Shown here: one piece after another, positions 1 to 5,123 of the stretch
Numbering within the stretch: the stretch's first letter is position 1
Layout of the letters: every line of letters starts with the position of its first letter
Source: DASQUP01 sp035641235
Lineage (GTDB): Bacteria > Actinomycetota > CADDZG01 > WHSQ01
DNA: 7,453 bases
Reading direction: 5' to 3'
Assembly: GCA_035641235.1 (NCBI GenBank)
Contig: DASQUP010000032.1
Coordinates: forward strand, 1-7,453
Translations under genes and position numbers: made by a program
The notes under the pieces: generated by a model
Told to the model about the DNA's origin: nothing
Database searches by the model: none
Seen by the model: only the letters and a program-made list of their open reading frames with translations

Positions 1-48
1 CCGGCCACCTGAGAGGACCTCCAGGGCATGCACAAGTTGCCAAGGGGA

Positions 49-80
49 CTTGTCGACTTGTCGCGTTAGTGCCTTGTCGA
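49..80. repeat. Cluster of three CTTGTCG elements (site A)
   Basis: CTTGTCGAC at 49-57 overlaps a second CTTGTCG at 57-63, and a third, CTTGTCGA, lies at 73-80. The 12 bases GGACTTGTCGAC at 46-57 recur exactly at 5100-5111. ACAAGT at 32-37 is the inverse of ACTTGT at 48-53. The copies here are in direct orientation, unlike the perfect palindromes at 3425-3436 and 5103-5114. The position ahead of the tRNA/pgsA block suggests a regulatory or chromosome-organising role, but function is inferred only from recurrence and location. Confidence 0.5.
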
Positions 81-106
81 TCAACGGAGCTGGCCCATAC
101 GCTGGG

Positions 107-112
107 TATGAT
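107..112 (+). promoter_or_regulatory. Possible -10 element for tRNA-Pro
   Basis: TATGAT is one base from the consensus TATAAT and lies 45 bases before the mature tRNA, which would leave a 5' leader of roughly 40 bases for RNase P removal. No good -35 hexamer is seen 16-18 bases upstream. The hexamer overlaps a small inverted repeat (CATAC 96-100, GTATG 106-110). This is a weak prediction. Confidence 0.3.
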
Positions 113-157
113 GGGCGCCCGCACGCGGGCCTTCAGGTCACGCTGCGCGTGCCGGAA

Positions 158-232
158 CGGGACGTGGCGCAGCTTGGTTAGCGCACTGGTCTGGGGGACC
201 AGGGGTCGCCGGTTCAAATCCGGCCGTCCCGA
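158..232 (+). tRNA. tRNA-Pro (anticodon GGG)
   Basis: A full cloverleaf can be folded by eye. The acceptor stem CGGGACG (158-164) pairs with CGTCCCG (225-231), with discriminator A232. The D stem is GCGC (167-170) with GCGC (181-184). The anticodon stem CTGGT (186-190) pairs with ACCAG (198-202) around a loop whose anticodon is GGG at 193-195. The T stem GCCGG (208-212) pairs with CCGGC (220-224) around TTCAAAT. Anticodon GGG reads proline codons CCC and CCU. The 3' CCA is not encoded, because the next bases are CGG, so it must be added after transcription. The gene sits 87 bases ahead of the phosphatidyltransferase start and may share its transcript. Confidence 0.96.
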
Positions 233-319
233 CGGGTCTGGTTGCTCGCACGGACGATTGACTGTGAGCACCCCCATGCCAGGAGGGGCGCCGGTGCGCG
301 CCGAGATACGAGGAGCTCG

Positions 320-919
320 ATGACTGAACCACCGCTCCACGGATCGGAGCGGCGCGTTCTGACGATCCCGAACGTCCTTTCTCTGGTGCGGCTCGCCTCC
401 GTGCCGCTGTTCATCTGGCTCTTCGTCACGGATCGGGAAGAGGCGGCAGTGATCATCTTCGCGGCCGGGGCGTGGACCGACTTCTTCGACGGCTATATAG
501 CCCGGCGGACCGGTGCGATCACCCAGCTCGGCAAGCTGCTCGACCCCTTGGCCGACCGCGCCGTAATCGTCGCCCTGGCTATCGCCCTCGTTGCGACTGA
601 GGCGCTCCCGCTGTGGCTCGCCGCCGCCATCGTCGTCCGTGACGTTTTGATCCTGAGTCTGTTCCCCGCACTCGACCGGCGCGGCGTCCAGCGGATCCCG
701 GTGAACTTCGTCGGCAAGACGGCGACGGCCCTGCTGCTCCTCGGGCTTACGCTTATGGCCTGGTCGGAAACGAGCTGGCCTCTGGATGAAGCTTTTGGAG
801 ACGTAGGACTGGCGACTACGGCAGCGGGTGCGGGCCTCTACTGGGTTGCTGCCTATCTGTACGCGCGGGAGGCGATGGGCAGATTGAACGCGCTGAAGGA
901 TTCGAGGATCATCGAATGA
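320..919 (+). CDS. pgsA: CDP-alcohol phosphatidyltransferase, PgsA-like
   Basis: This is a membrane enzyme of phospholipid synthesis that transfers a phosphatidyl group from CDP-diacylglycerol to an alcohol, most likely glycerol-3-phosphate. The family signature DGxxARx8GxxxDxxxD is intact, with D54, D57, G58, A61, R62, G71, D75 and D79; the aspartates bind the catalytic metals. The N-terminal TIPNVLSLVRL stretch (15-25) and the later GKTAT (132-136) are typical of PgsA-like proteins. Hydrophobic segments lie near 26-36, 43-51, 82-92, 98-118, 135-148 and 165-185. Length is 199 residues, normal for the family. I chose ATG 320 because AGGAG lies at 311-315; the longer open frame from 242 adds 26 arginine-rich residues and lacks a ribosome site. 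Glycerol-phosphate, cardiolipin or inositol specificity cannot be told apart by eye. The stop overlaps the next start in ATGA, indicating translational coupling. Confidence 0.88.
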   Translation: MTEPPLHGSERRVLTIPNVLSLVRLASVPLFIWLFVTDREEAAVIIFAAGAWTDFFDGYIARRTGAITQLGKLLDPLADRAVIVALAIALVATEALPLWLAAAIVVRDVLILSLFPALDRRGVQRIPVNFVGKTATALLLLGLTLMAWSETSWPLDEAFGDVGLATTAAGAGLYWVAAYLYAREAMGRLNALKDSRIIE

Positions 920-3411
920 ACGCCGTGATCATGGCCGGCGGAGAGGGTTCCCGGCTGCGCCCACTCACAAACAACGCCCCCAAGCCGATGCTGCCGGTCG
1001 TCAACCGGCCCCTGATGGAACACATCATCGGGTTGCTGCGCAAACACAGGTTCACGGAGGTGACGGCGACCGTTCAGTTCCTCTCGTCGGTGGTTCGGAA
1101 CTACTTCGGCGATGGCTCGGATCTCGGCGTCTCGCTGTCGTATTCCACGGAGGACGTCCCCCTCGGCACGGCCGGCTCCGTCGTGAACGCCCGCGATCTC
1201 ATCTCCGGGACCTTCCTCGTCATCTCGGGCGATGCACTCACGGATCTGGACCTCCAAGCAGTGGTCGATTTCCACCGCTCCAGGGAGGCGGCCGCGACCT
1301 TGGTCCTCAAACGGATGACTGATCCCCTCGAGTTCGGGATCGTGATGACGGACGACAACGGCCGCATCGAGAGGTTCCTCGAGAAGCCAACGTGGGGGCA
1401 GGTGTTCAGCGACACCATCAACACCGGCATCTACGTGCTCGAGGAGGAGGTTCTCGACCTCATCCCCGTGGACCAACCCTTTGACTTCTCCGCCGAACTG
1501 TTCCCGATGATGCTCGACAAGGGTCTTCCCTTGTACGGCTACGTGACGGATGAATACTGGACGGACGTAGGCAACACCGACGCGTACCTTCAAGCACAGT
1601 TAGACGTCCTGTCGGGGTTGGTGAAGGTCGACATCCCCGGGTTCGAGTTCCATCCGGACGTGTGGGTTGGGGAGGGCGCGGAAATCCAGCCGGGCGTTCT
1701 GGTCGAGGGTCCGGGTGTGATCGGTGACAACACCCGGATCATGGGCGGCGCTCGGATCGGTCCGAATGCCGTGATCGGCTCGAATGCCCTGATCGGTGAC
1801 GATGCGCTGGTCACAAACGGCGTCGTTATGGACGGCGCCCACGTTGGACCCCTGGCTCAGGTGCGGGGCGGAGTGCTGGGCCGCAGTGGTTCCCTGGCAC
1901 GGGGTGCGACCCTCGAAGAGGGTGCCGTCCTGGGTGATGAAGTTGTGGCCGGAGCGGGGTCGCTGATAAAGCCTCGAGTGAAGGTTTACCCCGCGCGCAC
2001 GGTCGAGGCCGGCGCCATTGTCACTCACAGCGTGGTTCAGGAGCGGCGGGCAACCCGCAGCCTCTTCGGCTCGCGTGGTGTGTCCGGCCTGGTGAACGTC
2101 GGCATTACGCCCATGACGGCGGTGCGCCTCGGAATGGCGTTCGGGACCACGCTCAAGCGAGGGAGCATCGTGGTCACCGGGCGGGACGCCAGCCGTGCGG
2201 CCAGGACGATGAAGCGGGCGGTGATCGCCGGCCTCAACTCCACCGGCGTGGACGTCCATGACCTCGAGCTCATGCCCATGCCCCTTACCCGCTTCACCGT
2301 CCGGAGCCGCCAGGCCGCGGGAGGGATGAGCGTTCGCACGTCGCCGGATGACCCCGGAGTGGTCGAGTTCCGATTGTTCGACGCGGACGGTGCCGACCTG
2401 CCTGAGGCATCTCAGCGCAAGATCGAGCGGGCATTCTTTCGCGAGGACTACCGCCGCGCCGGGCCGTCGAAGCTGGGTGAGCTCGAGTTCCCACCCCACG
2501 CCCCCGAGCAGTACGTATCCGGGATGGTGAGGGCGATCGACCTCGAGGCGATCCGCGCCGCCTCACTCAAGGTTGTGGTGGACTATGCGTTCGGACCGGC
2601 TGCCCTGATCGGTCCCTCGGTGATGGGGCGACTCGGCTGCGACATGCTGGCGATCAACGCCTACGTCGACGAATCACGCCCTGTTCTGGCCCCAAGTCAA
2701 ATCGACGAACTGGTAGCTCAGGTCTCGGCCCACGTGCGCAATTCGGGGTCGGACCTCGGTGTCCTGCTCGATCCGGGAGGGGAGCGCGCCTACCTGGTGG
2801 ACGACCGCGGCCGCCCGGTGAGCGACTCCGACATGCTTCTGGCCATGCTCGACCACGAGACCCGCCGGGGTGTCGGACGTGTCGCCCTGCCGGTGTCGTG
2901 TTCGCTGGCCTGCGAACGGATCGTGACGGAGGCGGGCGGCACCGTCCACTGGTCCCCGACGGCCCTCGCGACCCTGATGGCTCGGGCGGAACACCGGGGG
3001 ATCGGATTCGCCGGTAACGACGAAGGAGTCCTGCTGTTCCCCGCCCTTCAGCCCGCCCCCGACGGGATGATGATCTTCTGCAAGACGCTCGAGATGGTTG
3101 CGGAGACGGGGCGCCGGTTGTCGGAGATCGTCGATTCTCTGCCCGAAGTGCACGTCGCCCGGCGCTCGGTGCGGACCCCATGGGATCAGAAGGGGGCGGT
3201 CATGCGGCACATCTCGTCCACCTCGGGGCCCGGAAAGGTCATCCTGTTGGACGGAGTCAAGGTCGTCGAGGGCGGGCGCTGGTCCCTGGTGATCCCGCAT
3301 CCGGACGAGCCGCTGTGCAGGGTATGGGCGGAGGGATCCACGGTTGAGGAGGCCGAGGAACTGGCCGGCCAGTATGTGCGGATGATCGAGGCCGTGGTCA
3401 ATGGTGGATAA
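916..3411 (+). CDS. Sugar-1-phosphate nucleotidyltransferase / phosphomannomutase-like fusion
   Basis: An 831-residue protein with three parts. Residues 1-235 form a nucleotidyltransferase with the AGGEGSRLRPLT signature (7-18), KPMLPV (23-28), a GD pair at 105-106, EKP at 156-158 and YWTDVGN at 214-220. This domain should make an NDP-sugar, probably GDP-mannose or an NDP-glucose. Residues about 245-370 are hexapeptide repeats of a left-handed beta-helix (for example IGPNAV, IGSNAL, IGDDAL from 281). Residues about 380-830 have the phosphoglucomutase/phosphomannomutase fold, but its motifs are altered: TSPDDP (475-480) for TASHNP, DPGGER (619-624) for DGDGDR, GNDEGV (700-705) for GE-S-GH, and HPDEP (795-799) for SGTEP. 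Similar long fusions annotated as mannose-1-phosphate guanylyltransferases are known in cyanobacteria and actinobacteria. The first domain looks active; the mutase part may be regulatory or have changed chemistry. The start overlaps the pgsA stop. Confidence 0.9.
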   Translation: MNAVIMAGGEGSRLRPLTNNAPKPMLPVVNRPLMEHIIGLLRKHRFTEVTATVQFLSSVVRNYFGDGSDLGVSLSYSTEDVPLGTAGSVVNARDLISGTFLVISGDALTDLDLQAVVDFHRSREAAATLVLKRMTDPLEFGIVMTDDNGRIERFLEKPTWGQVFSDTINTGIYVLEEEVLDLIPVDQPFDFSAELFPMMLDKGLPLYGYVTDEYWTDVGNTDAYLQAQLDVLSGLVKVDIPGFEFHPDVWVGEGAEIQPGVLVEGPGVIGDNTRIMGGARIGPNAVIGSNALIGDDALVTNGVVMDGAHVGPLAQVRGGVLGRSGSLARGATLEEGAVLGDEVVAGAGSLIKPRVKVYPARTVEAGAIVTHSVVQERRATRSLFGSRGVSGLVNVGITPMTAVRLGMAFGTTLKRGSIVVTGRDASRAARTMKRAVIAGLNSTGVDVHDLELMPMPLTRFTVRSRQAAGGMSVRTSPDDPGVVEFRLFDADGADLPEASQRKIERAFFREDYRRAGPSKLGELEFPPHAPEQYVSGMVRAIDLEAIRAASLKVVVDYAFGPAALIGPSVMGRLGCDMLAINAYVDESRPVLAPSQIDELVAQVSAHVRNSGSDLGVLLDPGGERAYLVDDRGRPVSDSDMLLAMLDHETRRGVGRVALPVSCSLACERIVTEAGGTVHWSPTALATLMARAEHRGIGFAGNDEGVLLFPALQPAPDGMMIFCKTLEMVAETGRRLSEIVDSLPEVHVARRSVRTPWDQKGAVMRHISSTSGPGKVILLDGVKVVEGGRWSLVIPHPDEPLCRVWAEGSTVEEAEELAGQYVRMIEAVVNGG

Positions 3412-3436
3412 GTCGATTGGGCAACTTGTCGACAAG
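3411..3436. repeat. Palindrome CTTGTCGACAAG with flanking half-site (site B)
   Basis: A perfect 12-base palindrome lies at 3425-3436 in the 57-base gap between the fusion gene and gcvH. AGTCGATT at 3411-3418 looks like a related half-site and overlaps the TAA stop. An exact copy of the palindrome occurs at 5103-5114. The next gene is gcvH, so an operator role for the gcvH block is plausible. As RNA it would give only a 4-bp stem with no U tract, so it is not a standard terminator. Confidence 0.6.
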
Positions 3437-3456
3437 GTGATGTCCGCAGCGCACGG

Positions 3457-3463
3457 AAAGGAG
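3457..3463 (+). promoter_or_regulatory. gcvH ribosome binding site deciding the start
   Basis: AAAGGAG is followed by two GTG codons in a row at 3466 and 3469. The spacing is 2 bases to the first and 5 to the second, so GTG 3469 is the better start. Confidence 0.65.
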
Positions 3464-3468
3464 CAGTG

Positions 3469-3852
3469 GTGAGCGACGTACCGGAGAATCTCCGCTACAC
3501 GAGCGAGCACGAATGGGCCCGACCCGAGGGTGACCGTGTTGTCGTAGGCATCACCGACTATGCCCAGGATCAATTGGGCGACGTCGTGTTCGTGTCGCTT
3601 CCAGAGCCGGGATCTGAGGTCGCAGCCGGGGCCACGTTCGGCGAGGTCGAATCCACCAAATCGGTGTCCGACCTCTACAGCCCGGTGGCCGGGACCGTCG
3701 CCGAACGAAACGACGCCCTCGAAAAGGAACCCGAACTCATCAATCAGGAACCCTACGGCCGGGGCTGGTTGATCTCGATCGACGCTCCCGGCGCGGATCT
3801 GGGACACCTGCTCGACGCGGCGGCGTACAAGAGCCACATCGAGGAGGCGTGA
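3469..3852 (+). CDS. gcvH: Glycine cleavage system H protein
   Basis: GcvH is the lipoyl carrier of the glycine cleavage complex. It shuttles the aminomethyl group from glycine between the P, T and L proteins in the cytoplasm. The 127-residue length is normal. The start region (LRYTSEHEW), the GITDYAQDQLGDVVFV stretch and the lipoylation motif ESTKSVSDLYSPV are all present; the lipoyl-lysine is K64 (codon AAA at 3658-3660). The C-terminal NQEPYGRGWLI stretch is also typical. No gcvT, gcvP or lpd is in the window. In M. tuberculosis, gcvH also stands directly before garA, and gcvB lies a few genes further on. The palindrome at 3425-3436 lies just upstream and may mark its control region. Confidence 0.97.
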   Translation: MSDVPENLRYTSEHEWARPEGDRVVVGITDYAQDQLGDVVFVSLPEPGSEVAAGATFGEVESTKSVSDLYSPVAGTVAERNDALEKEPELINQEPYGRGWLISIDAPGADLGHLLDAAAYKSHIEEA

Positions 3853-3869
3853 CGGTAATGCGTTCGTTA

Positions 3870-3899
3870 TTGACCAACCCTAAAGCTCTCGTATAGGGT
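3870..3899 (+). promoter_or_regulatory. Probable garA promoter with inverted repeat
   Basis: TTGACC at 3870-3875 is a good -35 element. TAGGGT at 3894-3899 fits the actinobacterial TANNNT -10 pattern with an 18-base spacer; TATAGG at 3892-3897 with a 16-base spacer is the alternative. The -10 ends 6 bases before the ATG at 3906, so transcription would begin at or next to the start codon and give a leaderless mRNA. ACCCTA at 3877-3882 and TAGGGT at 3894-3899 form an inverted repeat across the spacer and -10, where MerR-family operators usually lie. Confidence 0.5.
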
Positions 3900-3905
3900 C
3901 ACGAC

Positions 3906-4373
3906 ATGTATTGCACCAACTGCGGCCACAAGAACCCTGAGGGCGCCAACTTCTGTTCCTCGTGCGGAGCGGCCCTTGCCGAAGCCGGTGGAACGGACAC
4001 CACGATCACCTTCGCGCCCGCCGAGCTCGAGGCCGACCTCGACGAAGAGATCCACATCTCGCCCGAGGAACTCGAGGGCGGGAGGGGAGTCCTGGTTGTG
4101 AAGCGGGGTCCGAACGCCGGCAGCAAGTTCTACATGGACACCGATGCCACGCGCATCGGCCGGCACCCGGACAGCGACATCTTCTTGGACGACATCACGG
4201 TATCGCGCCGTCACGCCGAGATCCGGCGCAACGGAGGGACGTTTGCCCTCCACGATGTCGGGAGCCTGAACGGTACCTACGTCAACCGTGAACGTGTGGA
4301 GGAGGCCGAGCTCAGGTCCGGCGACGAGATCCAGATCGGCAAGTTCAAGCTGGTCTTCCTGTCGGGGTCCTAG
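3906..4373 (+). CDS. garA: GarA/OdhI-type FHA protein with N-terminal zinc ribbon
   Basis: A 155-residue phosphopeptide-binding protein. The FHA domain (about 62-153) closely resembles mycobacterial GarA and corynebacterial OdhI as I recall them: VVKRGPNAGS (64-73), GRHPDSDIFLDD (85-96), TVSRRHAE (98-105), DVGSLNGTYVNRE (117-129) and a QIGKFKLVFL ending. The family inhibits 2-oxoglutarate dehydrogenase and adjusts glutamate metabolism, and is switched off when a threonine pair near the N-terminus is phosphorylated by PknB/PknG-type kinases. Here DTTITF (31-36) matches the ETTSVF site, with T32-T33 as candidate phospho-acceptors. Unlike those proteins, it begins with a CxxC-x10-CxxC zinc ribbon (C3, C6, C17, C20). 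It probably has its own leaderless promoter and lies 3 bases ahead of ftsR, also next to garA/odhI in mycobacteria and corynebacteria. Confidence 0.93.
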   Translation: MYCTNCGHKNPEGANFCSSCGAALAEAGGTDTTITFAPAELEADLDEEIHISPEELEGGRGVLVVKRGPNAGSKFYMDTDATRIGRHPDSDIFLDDITVSRRHAEIRRNGGTFALHDVGSLNGTYVNRERVEEAELRSGDEIQIGKFKLVFLSGS

Positions 4374-4376
4374 CCG

Positions 4377-5081
4377 ATGCCTCTGTCCAGATCACGCGAC
4401 TACCTGAGCATCGGAGAGGTCCTCGAGGCCGTCAAGGACGACTTCCCGGATATCAGCATCTCGAAGATCCGGTTCCTGGAAGCGGAGGGGTTGATCACCC
4501 CCGAGCGCACTGCATCCGGCTACCGCAAGTTCTACGAGCCCGACGTCCGGCGGCTCCGCTACATCCTGTCGCTCCAGCGCGATCAATTCATGCCGCTCAA
4601 AGTCATCCGAGAGCGGCTGGATGCGGTGGATTCTAACGGCGGCCAACTCGCAGTCCCCGAGCCGGCATCAGCGGGCGACACGGCGGCCACATCGGGAGCA
4701 GAGACCGAGCTCACGGCGCTCCAGATGTCGGCGGCGGAGCTTGCGGAGGCCGCCGGTTTGGGCCGGGAACAGATGAAGGGACTCCAGGATTTCGGGCTCC
4801 TTCACGGGGACGAGGGCAGGCCGTATGACGAGAACGACCTACTCGTCGCCAAGGCTGCCAAGAAGTTCTTTGCCTTCGGCGTCGAGCCGCGGCACCTCAG
4901 GATGTACCGGCAGTTTGCCGAGCGGGAGGCGAACTTCTTCGAGCAGATCGTCAGCCCAGTGGCTCGCAAACGGGACCCCGAGGGGCAGAGGGAGGCGGCG
5001 CGTTCGATGCGAGAGCTCCTCGTGCTCGCCCGCCAGCTTCGTGAAGGTGTCCTTCGCTCGAACCTGCGCGAGCTGCTCTGA
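4377..5081 (+). CDS. ftsR: MerR-family transcriptional regulator, FtsR/Rv1828-like
   Basis: A 234-residue DNA-binding regulator. Residues 9-86 form a MerR winged helix: YLSIGEVLEAV, then SKIRFLEAEGLITP and SGYRKFYEPDVRRLRYI, followed by a helix with MPLKVIRERLD. A low-complexity Ala/Gly/Ser/Thr linker (about 87-112) leads to a second region (115-234) that begins like another winged helix (ALQMSAAELAEAAGL, then LQDFGLL and a YDENDL turn) and ends in long charged helices. This layout and the position directly after garA match M. tuberculosis Rv1828 and C. glutamicum FtsR, the latter reported to activate ftsZ. No ligand-binding cysteines typical of metal sensors are present. The start follows the garA stop by 3 bases with only a weak ribosome site, suggesting translational coupling to garA. 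Confidence 0.9.
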   Translation: MPLSRSRDYLSIGEVLEAVKDDFPDISISKIRFLEAEGLITPERTASGYRKFYEPDVRRLRYILSLQRDQFMPLKVIRERLDAVDSNGGQLAVPEPASAGDTAATSGAETELTALQMSAAELAEAAGLGREQMKGLQDFGLLHGDEGRPYDENDLLVAKAAKKFFAFGVEPRHLRMYRQFAEREANFFEQIVSPVARKRDPEGQREAARSMRELLVLARQLREGVLRSNLRELL

Positions 5082-5123
5082 GTCGACTTAAACACTAGTG
5101 GACTTGTCGACAAGACGACTTGT
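5081..5123. repeat. Palindrome CTTGTCGACAAG with half-sites (site C)
   Basis: The perfect 12-base palindrome at 5103-5114 is identical to the one at 3425-3436. It is flanked by AGTCGACTT (5081-5089, overlapping the ftsR stop) and by GACTTGT (5117-5123). The cluster sits at the ftsR/carboxypeptidase boundary and, with the start chosen below, encodes residues of the signal peptide. Two exact copies of a 12-base palindrome plus variants in one 7.4-kb window is far more than chance. Confidence 0.6.

Larger units (their letters stand above)
1..157. other. Non-coding leader upstream of the tRNA gene
   Basis: No convincing protein gene is visible here. An open frame that could be drawn from about 69 to 323 runs straight through the tRNA gene and resembles nothing I recognise, so I do not call it. 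An in-frame TGA at 10-12 could be the end of an upstream gene, but too little is present to judge. The stretch holds repeated CTTGTCG elements (49-80) and a TATGAT hexamer (107-112), listed separately. Confidence 0.5.

Noticed and set aside
287..302. GC-rich hairpin (GGCGC / GCGCC) after the tRNA as a terminator
   Set aside because: A 5-bp stem with no T run downstream; more likely chance in GC-rich DNA.
242..319. 26-residue N-terminal extension of the phosphatidyltransferase
   Set aside because: No ribosome site at 242, Arg-rich composition, and a well-placed AGGAG before ATG 320.
69..323. Open frame of 84 codons crossing the tRNA gene
   Set aside because: It runs through a well-formed tRNA-Pro, has arginine-rich nonsense-like composition, and matches nothing I recognise.
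853..1593. 246-codon open frame on the minus strand
   Set aside because: Shadow of the nucleotidyltransferase domain, whose motifs on the + strand are unmistakable.
1756..1812. Near-repeats containing GATCGG as DNA repeats
   Set aside because: They are the coding copies of the hexapeptide beta-helix repeats (IGPNAV, IGSNAL, IGDDAL), explained at protein level.
1600..2499. 299-codon open frame on the minus strand
   Set aside because: Shadow of the beta-helix and mutase-like region of the fusion gene; His/Arg/Gly-rich with no family features.
3425..3436. CTTGTCGACAAG as a transcription terminator, SOS box, DnaA box or parS
   Set aside because: Only a 4-bp RNA stem with no U tract; it does not match the actinobacterial SOS box, DnaA box or parS consensus that I know.
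3425..3450. TTGTCG of the palindrome as a -35 element
   Set aside because: No acceptable -10 lies 16-19 bases downstream at site B or at site C.
2674..3837. 387-codon open frame on the minus strand
   Set aside because: It lies opposite two clearly conserved genes (the fusion gene and gcvH); long antisense frames are common in GC-rich DNA, and its sequence shows no recognisable domain.
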